Assembly (NCBI GenBank): GCA_006176705.1
Contig: QRFJ01004251.1
Coordinates: forward strand, 1 to 64,000
DNA length: 64,000 bases
Origin: Cocos nucifera
Lineage: Eukaryota > Streptophyta > Magnoliopsida > Arecales > Arecaceae
Direction of reading: 5' to 3'
The notes under the pieces were generated by a model. The model was given only the letters and a program-made list of their open reading frames with translations. It was not told where the DNA came from and made no database searches. Of this stretch, positions 23,214-34,587 are shown in pieces. Every line of letters starts with the position of its first letter. Positions within the stretch are counted from its first letter, which is position 1. A program made the translations under genes and the position numbers.

Positions 23214-25084
23214 TACCCAAATTGATGTCTATAAAAACTCAATACCTAAAAGGTCTCTCACCCTAGTATTAACGTGTCCAAAAGCACTCTCAAAGATCTA
23301 GAATATATCCAAAAATCAATCCAAAATTCATCTTATATAATGAGTTATAGAGGAGTTCTTGTTGGGTCAAATTCTTAGACTAGGAAAGAGCAAACATGAC
23401 AACAAGTTGGGGCGCCCAACACTTGGATGCCCCTTCCTTTCTTTTTGGTATGGACCACTAGAGAAAAGTGCATAAATTTTTTTTTTTCCACCAAATAAAT
23501 TAGATAGAAAATAGGGAGAATGGGTGGCATGCATGGGAGGAGTTTTAGTTTCCTAAAGCTCTATCCAAAGAAAAATTCAAATCAAATTCAAACTTCCTTC
23601 TCTGACTGGGTCCACAACTTATTGCCATATGAGAAAGAGAGAAGATAAGTGAGCATGTGTGAAGACCAAGGAGAGGAGATTGTCACCAAAAATAAAGGAA
23701 GAGTGGGTGTGGGGAGGCATGGGATATAGGTGGCGCAAGATGGATCCTAGTCTTACTAGGATTCCATATTTGACTTGGTCAAATATGGTTTCTATAACCA
23801 AATCAAACCAAAATTAATTCAACCAAATTAAGTTAGGCCCTAATCTAATTAAATACTTAATTAAATTAGATTTAATTTTAATTTAATTTTTTAATTAAAT
23901 TAGAAAATTGGGTTGACCCAAGTTCTAGTTGAACTAGGACTAGTTGTTTCTTGCACTTGGCTTATCTAATAAACCAATTGGACTCGATCCAATTAAGCCC
24001 AAACTAAATAAAATTAAATCATATTTAATTAAACTTAATCTCAATCTTTTGGCTTAATCAAATTAAGTCAATTAGCAATCAAATTGCTAATCGATCCTCC
24101 TGCAATATTTGCACTAAGCTAAACATCAATCATATTGATCGTTTAACCTGAGAATGATTCTCAATCGTTGATCAACCATCCGATCGGATCAAAAATTCTA
24201 ATGTGTATGACCCCATAGGTTTGATCTTAAGCTAGTAGTATGAAAAAATTTCTATACCAATCGACGTAACTATCTAGCAATGGTATCCAACGGTCGAATA
24301 AATCGAATGTGTAGAACAACATCCTTAGAATCCATATGGAAATAGTTTCTATATAATTTATCACCTTAACTAAAATGCACGTAGGGCATCTTAGAGTTAA
24401 ACTATCAACTCTAATCAGGTTGTTCACATTGTATTTCAAAATATCAAATCCATCTCATGGATTATCCTGACTAAGGTTTTGCTATATTGAAATACAATGA
24501 TACATTCTTCTCCAACTCTTGGAGTAGTCAATTCCATCTTGATCATACAACAACTTTGCATGTACTTGACTGTGCCAAAAGCTTTTTATTATTGAATTAG
24601 AAATTCAATTAGTCTGGTATGAAAGCACAGTAAGTTGCTGCAAGCCACTAAGATGATCTTAGGTCTAAGAGATATTTATACCTATATCTCATTAGAGACA
24701 TTCTCGACCATAGAATTCTCTAAAGTTGATCATGTTCAATGATGATGTACCTCTATATCTCACCTATATGTCATACCAGTATCTCCACACTCTTCGGTTA
24801 AGAGGATAACCAACCTATATGGCATACAGCGATCTATGCTCGATAGACGCTGTCATCCTAATTAATAGCCTATCATTTGATCGTGAATAGTTTTAAGGAC
24901 TAATCGATAAATTCTTTGTTTATCAAATCTAAATAGTTCTAAAGATTTTATCACAATAATAGAGTTCGTTAGAAGATGAAAACTTATGATAAAAAATATC
25001 AAAAATATATTTTATTAATTAGTAAATTAATTATAATTATAATATAGCTCAACTGTCAATAGACTGACGATTGACTTTGGAACA
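23214..25084 (-). mobile_element. Family F 5' LTR, main part
   Basis: Continues the F LTR beyond the solo copia LTR. Read on the minus strand it begins TGTTCC at 25084 and matches 29038-31875 in the same order over most of its length. Together with 20345-20938 it makes an LTR of about 2465 bp. Its outer edge meets the Tat gag gene; 25085-25089 (TAATT) is the candidate target duplication. Confidence 0.72.
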
Positions 25085-25102
25085 TAATTTTTAATAATAA
25101 GT

Positions 25103-25420
25103 ACTATCTCTACCATTGTGACTATGATTACGATATTGAAGAATGCATTCAGCTCCAAAACGAGATTGAGGACCTAATCAAAAGAGGCCACTTAGATCGA
25201 TTCCTCCAATGTCGGTCGAAAAGAAGAAAAGATCGACCAAGAGTCCTACCACAATCTGAACCACCTCAAAAAGATGAGCCATAGAAAGATTGGCCTTCGC
25301 TTGGAATCATCAACACTATTGCTAGGAGACATCGGTAGGGAGAAGCTAGTGGATCTACAGAGCCTGCAAAGAGGTAGAGGATTGAGAAGCAGATTTTCAT
25401 CGAACAAGATGCACAGAAGG
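25103..25420 (+). pseudogene. Tat-lineage gag, C-terminal remnant
   Basis: The first recognisable piece of the Tat element: a decayed knuckle-like stretch followed by IEECIQLQNEIEDLIKRGHL, the segment that follows the gag zinc knuckle in Tat elements. Stops occur soon after. The 5' part of gag and the 5' LTR are displaced beyond the window by the family F insertion at 25084. Confidence 0.7.
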
Positions 25421-25990
25421 TCCAATTTCCACATAATGACGTCGTAATAGTTTCTTTAAATATTGCTGACTATGATGTAGGCTGCATTTTAATTGATAAT
25501 GAAAGCTTTACAGTTATTTTATTTTGTGATGCATTCTCTAAAATGTCAATATTTGACAATCGCAAAGGGCCAATAAACTCCCCATTAGTAAGATTCACTG
25601 GCGATGCAGTGTTGTTTGAGGAAATAATTATTTTATCTATTATGGTAGGTCAATACCCAAAGCAATCAAAAGCTCAGGTCAATTATCTAGTAGTGTAAAG
25701 GCTCCTTCTGCTTATAATGCAATTCTTAGCCGACCTGATTTGAATGCATTTTGGACCGTGGTTTTGATTTATTACTTGAAGATGAAGTTTCTAACAAGCC
25801 ATGGAATTGGAGAAGTTAGAGAGGATCAAGCACTAGCATGATACTATTACATCATTGCCTTGCAAGGAGGAAAGCAAGCTGATCCTTGTCCAGTAGATGG
25901 ACTTGATACCCGTGATGGTCTAACTAAAGAGCGGGGGGAACCAATTGATGACCTTATTGTAGTTACTTTGAATGATGGAAATGAAGATCA
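25421..25990 (+). pseudogene. Tat-lineage aspartic protease
   Basis: The plus-strand reading FPHNDVVIVSLNIADYD then ILIDNESF corresponds to the protease segment with the catalytic Asp. The usual Asn-Gly-Ser is Asn-Glu-Ser here, so the active site is damaged. PLVRFTGDAV and the QAL.. segment before RT follow. Several stops (for example near 25697 and 25740) break the frame. Confidence 0.7.
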
Positions 25991-27000
25991 TACTATTCAA
26001 ATCGACTTTAGCCTGGAAGAGGAAGTCAGAAAATAGCTCGTCACCTTCTTGTGAAAGAATGTCGATGTTTTTGCTTGGGTGCCTACATATATGCTAGGGA
26101 TTAATGCAAAAGTAATGGAACATCGTCTAGCTGTGGATCTTAAACATCGCCAGTGAAGCAAAAAAAAAGCATATCTTTGCACCAGAATAGTAGAAGGCCA
26201 TCATAGACAAAGTGGATAAGCTTCTTAAAGCCAATTTCATCTGGAAAGTATTCTATCCAGACTAGATTGTAAATATTGTTCTCATCAAAAAAGCAAATGA
26301 TAAGTGGAAGATGCATAGATTTCATAGATTTGAATAAAGCTTGCCCAAAGGATGCTACCCTCTATCCAGAATTGACCAACTGGTGGATGCCACCTCGAGT
26401 TATGAGCTTCTCACTTTCATGGATGCCTTCTCCAGTTATAATCAAATCCGGATGGCACTAGAGGATGAAAAAAATTACTTTTATTACTGACTATGGTCTT
26501 TATTATTACAAGGTTATGCCTGTTGGACTAAAGAATGCAGGCACCACTTATCAATGCTTAATGAACAAAATCTTCAAAGAGCAGATCGATTGTAATATGA
26601 AGGTGGTGAACAAAATCTTCAAAGAGTAGATTGATCATAATATAAAGGTCTATGTGGACGACATGCTAGTCAAAAGCTGATCTACAATAAATCATATCGC
26701 CAAACTTGAGGAAACCTTCAACACACTTCGAAAGTACAAGATGAAGTTGAATCTAACCAAGTGTGCCTTTGAAGTAAGCTCAAAAAATTTTTTAGGATTT
26801 ATGGTGTCAAGGCATGGTATTGAAGCAAATCCGAAAAAGATCAGAGCTGTTCAAGAAATGATTGCACCAGAAATAATAAAAGAGATCCAACACTTAACAA
26901 GAAAGGTCGTGGCTCTAAACCAATTCATTTCGAGGTTAATCGAGTGTTACATGCCCTTCTTTCAAGTGCTCAAGTAGCCAAAGAACTTTTGCTGGACTCT
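25991..27000 (+). pseudogene. Tat-lineage reverse transcriptase
   Basis: Degenerate Ty3/gypsy RT. Visible pieces are VFAWVPTYMLGI, MEHRLAVDLK, IDLNKACPKDATLYP, DAFSSYNQIR-like sequence in a shifted frame, VMPVGLKNAGTTYQ, and VYVDDMLVKS at about 26648-26680. LTKCAFEVSSKNFLGFMVS and the thumb region to 26977 follow. The CPKD motif is typical of the Tat lineage. A 45-bp in-frame tandem duplication lies just before YVDD (26563-26652). Many stops make it non-functional. Confidence 0.85.
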
Positions 27001-27440
27001 TGAGTGTTAGTAGGCTTTTGAGAAATTGAAGAACTACCTCAGCTCACCTCCTCTCCTTGCCAAATCCATACCTGGTGAAGAACTTTTCATGTATCTTGCA
27101 GTGTCACCTACAATAATTGGGACTATCCTGATCAGAGAGGAGGCAAAAATCCAGAAGCCTATCTACTACATAAGTCAGATTTTGAGGGATGCTGAAATAA
27201 GGTATACAAAATTAGAAAAACTAACTTATGCCTTATTGATTGCAGCCTGGAAGCTTCGATCTTATTTTCAGGGGCATACGATCACGCTTCTCACTGATCA
27301 GACCATAAAAGTAGTTCTACATTGACCCAATATCTCTAGGAGAATAGTTAAATGGGCGATTGAACTTACCAAGTTTGACATCAATTTTCAACCACGACCA
27401 TCTATTAAAGCTCAAATATTGGCTGATGTCATAGTAAAAT
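27001..27440 (+). pseudogene. Tat-lineage RT-linked RNase H
   Basis: The open part 27026-27325 reads LSSPPLLAKSIPGEELFMYLAVS, KIQKPIYYISQILRDAEIRY, KLEKLTYALLIAAWKLRSYFQGH, TLLTDQ. This is the gypsy RNase H fused behind RT. It is followed by RIVKWAIELTKFDINFQPR, the connection to the next domain. Confidence 0.85.
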
Positions 27441-27529
27441 GTACCATTCTAGATCCCATCGAGCCAGAATAGCAAGAAGTTTGTATTTCTAATTCTTGAA
27501 TGAACCTTATTGAAGAAAGAGCAGACCTT

Positions 27530-27940
27530 TCTAAAAATTTTTGGGCTCTATATGTAGATGGTTCATCTAATGCTTCAGGAGAGGGCGTAGGCCTGATTTT
27601 AATCAATCCAGAAAGAGTTATTCTGAGTATGTGCTACGCTTTGAGTTCCTAACAATAAATAACGGAGTAAAATATGAAGCTCTGATTGCTGGGTTAAGAA
27701 TAGCTAAAGAATTAGAAGCAAATCATGTGAAAGTCTACTGCGATTCTTAGCTGGTGGTGGGATAAGTTAATGATAATTTTGAAGCTCGAGAGGAAAGTAT
27801 GAAAAGATACTTGAAAAAAGTAAGGAGCCTAACTTCGGCCTTCAGTAGCTTTGACATTCAGTAGATCTCCAAACCAGAAAATACTAAGGCTGACCTCCTC
27901 TCCAAATTAGCTATTCTAGCTCTAAATGAATTGCCAAAGA
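27530..27940 (+). pseudogene. Tat-lineage second (archaeal-type) RNase H
   Basis: A second RNase H follows the first: WALYVDGSSNASGEGVGLIL (first Asp), KYEALIAGLRIAKEL (Glu), VYCDS (Asp), then the region up to ADLLSKLA (27890-27905). A second, archaeal-type RNase H between the RT-linked one and integrase is a known mark of the Tat lineage. In-frame stops occur near 27750 and 27765. Confidence 0.8.
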
Positions 27941-28169
27941 AGGTCTTCTCTGAAATTCTACAACACCCAAGCTTGGAAGAATCCCAAATCATGATGCAAG
28001 TCAATCCTGAACCAAGCTAGATTGATCCACTTATTTTATACTTTAAAGATGGCACACTTCCCAAGGATCCAAAAGAAGCATGAAAATTAAGAAACCAGAC
28101 CTTCCGTTATGTTTTATATGAGAATAAGCTATACAAGATGTCGTACTCATTATCACTTTTCAGATACCT

Positions 28170-29037
28170 CCAACCTTCTGAAGTTGATTACGCATTAAAA
28201 ATAGTTCATGAAGGAATTGATGAAAATCATCTAGGGGCTAGATCATTGTCTTACATACTATTCCATCAAGGATACTACTAGAGGAGTATGCAATAAGATC
28301 CCACTGATTATATGAGAAAATATGATTGTTATCAGAGAAATATAAATATTCAGAGACAACCAGCTACACAGCTTACACCCTTGAGTTTTCCTTGGCCGTT
28401 TGCACAATAGGAGATGGATATATTTGAATCTTTTTCCATAGCATTGGGACAATAAAAATTCCTTCTAATGACTATGGATTACTTTACCAAGTGGGTTGAG
28501 ATCGAACCCCTGACGAAAATCACTGAAGTTAAAGTACAGGACTTCATTTAGAAGTCAATAGTTTGCAGATTCGGTCTACCTTGAACTCTCAACATACATC
28601 ATAGACGTTAGTTTGCGGTGATAAAATTTACTGAGTTTTATAAAGATCTGAACACTTCTATCATTTTACGTTAGTAACCCATCCACAAGCAATTAGTGAA
28701 GTCGAGGTAACAAACAGGACCCTACTATAAGAGATCAAAGCGAGACTCAAAAAAATAAAAGGAACATGGGTGGACGAACTCTATCATGTTCTATAGGTTT
28801 ATAGAATCACTCAAAGATTCTCAACTGAAGAAACTCTCTTTACCCTAGCTTTTGAAACTGAAGCAGTAATACTCATCGAGCTTAGACTTCCCTCGGCATG
28901 TGTTAAAGGCTTCAACGAATGGGACAACTCACAGGATTTCAGAGCGAACCTCGACTTGTTAGAAGAAAAGTGAGGAAAGGTCCAAATTTGGAAGGCAGCT
29001 TATAAATAGAAAGTGGCTCACTACTACAATTTCAGGA
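28170..29037 (+). pseudogene. Tat-lineage integrase, N-terminal and core part
   Basis: Reads EGIDENHLGARSLSYILFHQGYY (zinc-binding His region), YDCYQRN (one Cys of the expected pair lost), MDIFESF (first core Asp), LLMTMDYFTKWVEIEPL, then HPQAISEVEVTNRTLL-like sequence with the Glu near 28700. Stops and small indels are frequent. The coding sequence is cut at 29037 by an F-family LTR and resumes at 31876. Confidence 0.82.
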
Positions 29038-31875
29038 TGATTTGAATTAGTATATGAATTATCTAATAATAATAGTTATTTGGTTGGTTCATCATAAAAA
29101 TTCTATCTTTCTTAAATGAACTCCTAAATTACGATGAAGTCCTTAGAACCATAATCAATCGATAAAGGAGAATTTATCGGATGGTTCTTAAATTGTTCAA
29201 AATCAAATGATAAGTTATTAACAAGGATGATAACTTATCGAGTGTAGATCGCCGTATGTCATATGCATTGGTTGTCCTCATAACCAAATGGTATGGAGAC
29301 ACTGGTACGGCATCTAGATGAGATGTAGGAGTACATCTGTACTGAACGTGACCAATGTAGCACTTTACTATCAAGAGTAGCTAGCTAAGGCCAATGGGTA
29401 AAAGTGTCCCTCCGACCTGAGATCACCATGGTGACTTACAAGCAACTCACTATACTTTGGTGCCGGACTGCCTATATTTCTAATATAGATTTGAAAGATT
29501 TTTAGGTACAGTCAAGTACTTGTAAAGTTGGTGTGTGAATCAAGATGGGATTGACTACTTCTGATTAACTTTAGAAAGAGAATGACTCGCTGTATTTCAA
29601 TTTAGCAAAACCTGGGCTTGGGTAATTCTTGTGAGGTGTCATGGGATTTGCAAAATTTTGAGACACAATAGAGATATCTTGTATGAGTATTGACAATATA
29701 CTCGAAGTCATCTTAAGCATTGTTGGTCAAAGAGATGAATTATATGATAACCATGGGCCAGGGTTCTAAGATTGTTGCTTTGCATACATTTGACCTATCC
29801 AGATGTTGGAAATCATTGCTAGATGGTAACTTTGATTGGTACAAAAATTAGTTCTTATGCTACTGGCTTAGATTTGAACCTATGGGATCACACATATTAG
29901 AGCTTGTAATCTGATGAGATGGTTAATCGATGATTGAGAATTATTTTGAGGACAAATATTCAGTGCGATTGATGTTTGACCTAATGCAAGTGTTGCAGGA
30001 GTATCGATTTATAATTAGATTGCTAATTGGCTTAATTTAATTGAGCAATCTGGCTGAGATCAAGTTTAATTAAATTATATTTAATTAGAATTAGTTTATA
30101 CTTAGTTAGATTAAGTCTAGTTGATTTATTGGATAAGCTAATTTCAAGAAAGAATAATTCCTTGTTTGACTAGAACTTAAATGCACCTAATTGATTTAGC
30201 ATTTAAATCAGATTTAAATCATGATTTAATCTAATTTAATTAGGCTCCTAGTTAGACTAGGATCATCCTTAATTAGGTTGTATTTGATTTGATTTAAATA
30301 GGATTTAAATTAGGTTCAAAACTATTTTGACCTAGTCAAACAAGAGGAGTCCCAGTTGGACTGGGACTCTCTCTCTTTCTCTTGCACCTAAGATCTCATG
30401 CCCATCTTAATTAATTTCTAATTTTTCTATGTATATTCCCATGTCCAAGAAGGCCTTCCATGCCCCATAATTTATATTTTTGAAAATTTGTTATGACTTG
30501 ATCAAAACTTGGAAGAAGTTTGGATTTGTTTCCTACTTGAAAGAGTCTCCTTTAACCAAAACTTCTTTTCCTCTTGTGCGCCCACTTAACCCATGCCATA
30601 TTTAACTTCTCTATCCTTCTCCTATATTTGTGGGATGTGGATTTGTTGGTTCTCATGAAAGAATTCAAGAGAGGGGCATCCAAGAGTTGGACACCCCATA
30701 GATGTCCTCCTTTGATTAGGTTTTGACCTAGTCTTGCAATAAAAGGTGGATGCCTCTTTTGAGATGGTTAGAGGATGTGATAAATCCTAAAAAAATTATA
30801 AAAAATTAGAGAAGAAGGAGGAGAAGGCATGAAGGCTTTGTGGTGCCAAGATTCTTGGAGAAGAGCCCTCAATTGAGACATCAAAGTTTGATGTCTTGAA
30901 GAGACAATGTAAGAGAAGATTGTCTTCTCTTATATTTTTCTTTTATGTTTCTTTCTTTCTATTTTATTTATAAATTTTATATGAAAAAAATTTGAAAGAG
31001 AGAGAGAGGATTTGGGTATGGAAATGAGTGTTTCAAGTTGTTGGGGCATGGTATTAATTTTTGGACATAATCTGATCATGTCCTGATGAGGGAAGGAGAA
31101 GAGAAGAAAGGTCTTCTCTTAGGGTTTCTTGGAGAACCTTTCCTCTCCAATTTTTTTATGATATTTTTGTATGAATAAAATTAAAAATCTTAGATCTAAA
31201 AATTTAGAAAAAAATCTAGAAGAGAAGGTCTCCTCTTGTCCTAGTATAGAGATGTTTTCAGGACATCAACTGTTGATGTCCTGAAGGAGAAGATTTGTCT
31301 TCTCTTAGGATTTATTTTTTCTTGATTTTATTTTTTAATTTATGGAAGATACAAAGATTGGATTTCTCTCTTTTTCCTTCTCATGTTCTTCATCTCTTGG
31401 AGTATCCAAAAGATTCGAAGAACATGTATTTGATTAACCATCAGGAGGGATCCATGAGAAGCTAGCACTTCGAGTGGATCTTCATTCGACGAATCTTCGA
31501 TCTGTGTTGCAGGTTTGTGTGAATCATCTGTAGAGGTTGGATGCTTGTACAGCTCCAAAGACAACAACGAATTCAACCATGGAGTTCTTGACTCATGCAA
31601 AGGTAAGAGATCTGATCTCTTGGTGACCTAAATGCGATCTAGGATAAGATCTAGAATTATTCTAGATCAACGTATTGATATGATCAATACCACTTATGAT
31701 TAATTTAATTTTAAATTTATATTTATATCATAATATGTTATAGATCCTTGATGTAGAAATTTATAATTTGATTATATGTATGTTGTAGATTAAATAGTTT
31801 AATCTATGTCTTTCACTACTCTAATTTTGAAAAAGTTTTGAAATCTATGCATGAAATTCTGCATGGTTTCCAACA
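29038..31875 (+). mobile_element. Family F solo LTR inside the Tat integrase
   Basis: About 2.84 kb of noncoding sequence separates the integrase core from its C-terminus. It matches, in order and in opposite orientation, the F LTR at 20345-25084, so the interruption is an F-family LTR without internal region. It ends TTTCCAACA, comparable to the other copy. No clear target duplication was found and the 5' end differs, so the borders are approximate. It carries a stem-loop at 30347-30369 and three repeats of about 190 bp with palindromes (30872, 31063, 31257). Confidence 0.68.
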
Positions 31876-32075
31876 AAATCTTCAAAGTTAGAGACTTGAT
31901 GCTATGAAGGGTAGATATCTCTCAACCACAAAGCCAAGAAAAGCTCGGTCCAAAATGGGAAGGCCCTTATGAGGTCGTGAAAATCATCCGATCAGGAACA
32001 TATTATTTAAAGGAGCTTGGAGGGGCTACGCTTCTCCAACTATAGAATTCAGAAAACTTAAGAACGTACTATCAA
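31876..32075 (+). pseudogene. Tat-lineage integrase, C-terminal end
   Basis: The plus strand reads KVRDLML, GKLGPKWEGPYEVVKIIRSGTYYLKEL-type motifs, the conserved C-terminal part of gypsy integrases, ending before LRTYYQ and a stop near 32070. It continues the integrase broken at 29037. Confidence 0.83.
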
Positions 32076-32171
32076 TAATCTCATCTTAATATAATTTTCT
32101 TACTTTAACATTCTCATTTTTGGTGTAAAACTATGTGGTAACAGGAAATAATCTAACTGAACTTTATTTTT
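32076..32171. other. Unassigned Tat 3' noncoding DNA
   Basis: AT-rich spacer between the pol stop and the minisatellite. I see no feature in it. Confidence 0.4.
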
Positions 32172-32284
32172 GAATAAAATAGAAGAACTCTGATTATTTA
32201 AGAGAGGAGGTTAACCTCGCCATAGTGAGGATGAAGGCCTCTGATTATTTAAGACAAGGGGTTAACCTCATCGTAGCAATGGTG
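32172..32284 (+). repeat. 51-bp minisatellite, left block
   Basis: Two units of the repeat that resumes at 48917. The unit runs GATTATTTAAGACA, then a GGTTAACC palindrome core, then a GTAGCGAGGGTGAAGGCC-like end. The copia composite B/C interrupts the array; the last five bases, TGGTG (32280-32284), are its target duplication. Confidence 0.85.
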
Positions 32285-34572
32285 TGTTAGATATGTGTGC
32301 CCTAGAAGTCAGAATTGGCTGACACTTGTAATATACTTCTAATGGCAAAATTATAATTTTAACTATAAATAATAAAATAGATTATTTTCTATCACATAAG
32401 TGTATTTAGTGTCTGTGATACATTCCTTAAGTTAATGGTAATGATAATTCATATTTTCAAGAGTTGAAAATTTAAGACATGAATTTTTATTTATTAACTC
32501 ATAAAATGCTCTTGATCGTAGGATCATCATGAGGATGGTGATTAATTTAGAAGGTTAGTGTACAATCGCTTCTTTGTAGTAGATGAGTCTTACGTCTACG
32601 GTGTAGAGACACTGGAGCAAGAGTATAGGTACTCGTTAGAGAAGGACGGCACTGAGCGTGACCATCTCGAGTAGTCATAAGGAAGTCTACCTTCTCATCG
32701 ATGACTGACTTGATGCTGCAGTGGTGTGTCTGGTTCTTTGACCTGAGGTGCATCGGTAATTCACCTTGAGGGTGTTACAGTTTGACTACACCATGACTCG
32801 ATCTCCTAGCCATTCGGAATCCTGAGGTGTATGTTGGCTATAGCATGTTCATTGTAGGAATTGGATTGCACTAAGATGGAATCTATCTACCTCGATGGAT
32901 GAGGAGCAGCCCTATGATGATCATGAGGATCAAGTCCATAAGCCCATGGCCATGGCAGAGAGTGTGAAATAGTAGAAAGAGTTTCTATTAAGGTTTTCAC
33001 ATCAGACTTGAATCGAATGATTAAATCATATGATAGAAATTAGGGTTTGACGAGTTCACCTTAACCCTAATCTGATCGGGGCTCAAGATAGAAGAACTTA
33101 ATCACACAAGTAGCTACACCAAGAGGTTCACTTTTAGTTTTGATGGGTTGGCACCATATGCTGCTAGGTATCATAGGTGGATTTTGGGAGCAATTAGAAT
33201 GATTTAGATGATCGATCATTCTAAGTTGTCTGAATCAGAAGAGTTTTGATCCATCGAAAGGACTTTCGATGATGTCGATGATGGAGATCATGACATATCC
33301 CATTATCATACAGAACTGAACCTAACTAGGTCACACAAATAAGGGTTTAGATCTGGATATCATCAATTGAACTAATCCAGTTCAATTGATTTGAATAAGA
33401 TTCAATTAGGTTCAAGAAAATCGTGCTAGCACATGATTGAGCCTAACATTCTCCTTTTTCTATCTTAAAAGTTGGCTTGACTGAGCTAAATGAGTTTGTG
33501 CTCACTTAGGTACCTTTACCTAGTCTGACTGGAGCTTGTCCAAGTCAGAAAAGGATTGTCTTAATTTATGAGATAAATTTGAGATAACACCTACCATTTT
33601 TCGTCACTTGCTAATTCTTGAAATTTGACTTGATCAAATGTTGACCTTTGACCTTTGGACATCTGCCCATGTGTCATGCACTTATTGGTGAGTAGATAGA
33701 AGCTTGTCCCCTCTCTAGAAATTAGAAAGAAGGGGGTGCATGCCTAGGATGGCGTGCGCCTATGGATAGGGACATTGGAGTCCCATATGGATGGGACTCC
33801 AGGTTGCTACTTGGTTTCTACTTAGGTGGCCCTTGGGTATCTACTTTGACCAGTCTTAGGTGCCATCTAAGAATGAACTTATGGGTCTCTCATTTGATTG
33901 GATCAGGTGATGTCATCTCATCAATCAGATTTAGATCTGATTGTATGAAGCAACATGATTGACCGGGGTGATGCAGCACTGCATGGCACAGTAGAGTCTA
34001 TAAAAAGATCCTATCTGCGCCCACTTTTGAGAACCTCTCTTCCAAGCTATGCCCCAAGGCTGCTCCTCTCCCTTCTCCATGCCACCATCTGGCCCTCTCC
34101 CTCCTCTCCATGCCCAAGAAAGTTGGGCCTTCAGATTAGTGTGAGTCAGGCAAGGAAATGCTGACGAAAAAGGAAGAAGGTAGCATTGCTGCAGAGACGA
34201 TGGGCGATCCTCAGAAGAAGTTTTGAAGATTCTTCAAATCAGATCCAGATCTAATTTTTTAGAGAAAAAAAAGAGAAGGAGAAGATCTCCAAATCCAGTC
34301 CGAGTGGATATCGGTAGAGGCCAGGCGCTTGCGTGGCTAGATCCTGAACCTCAAGGCTTCGGTAGGATCATCAACGGGTAATCAGATTACCCAGAATCAA
34401 GGTAAAGTTAATTTAGAATTAATTTAGTTTTATTTTTTTAATTATCAGATCATAAATCAGATCTAAAAAGTATCAGATCTGATATAGATATAAGAGGTGA
34501 TTTTTGAAATATGCCTCTCGATCCAATCAAATCTGAACGAACCTGACCCCAGAAAATCAGAATTTTCATTCA
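32285..34572 (+). mobile_element. Copia B/C composite: 5' LTR
   Basis: LTR of 2288 bp, TGTTAG...TTCA, followed by the primer site at 34575-34587. It differs from the matching 3' LTR (46625-48911) at several percent of positions by eye, mostly transitions, so the insertion is older than array A. Stem-loop at 33776-33801, TATA box at 33999-34007. Confidence 0.93.
33999..34007 (+). promoter_or_regulatory. TATA box of B/C 5' LTR
   Basis: TATAAAAAG, about 0.57 kb before the LTR end and conserved with the 3' LTR (48339-48347). Confidence 0.6.
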
Positions 34573-34574
34573 AC

Positions 34575-34587
34575 TAGTATCAGAGCC
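34575..34587 (+). other. Primer binding site of B
   Basis: TAGTATCAGAGCC, one mismatch from the initiator-Met-tRNA site, two bases after the LTR end. Confidence 0.85.

Noticed and set aside
23216..25084. Possible host gene between the solo LTR and Tat
   Set aside because: The region matches 29038-31875 in inverted orientation, so it is repeat LTR sequence. Its frames are short and not conserved between the two copies.
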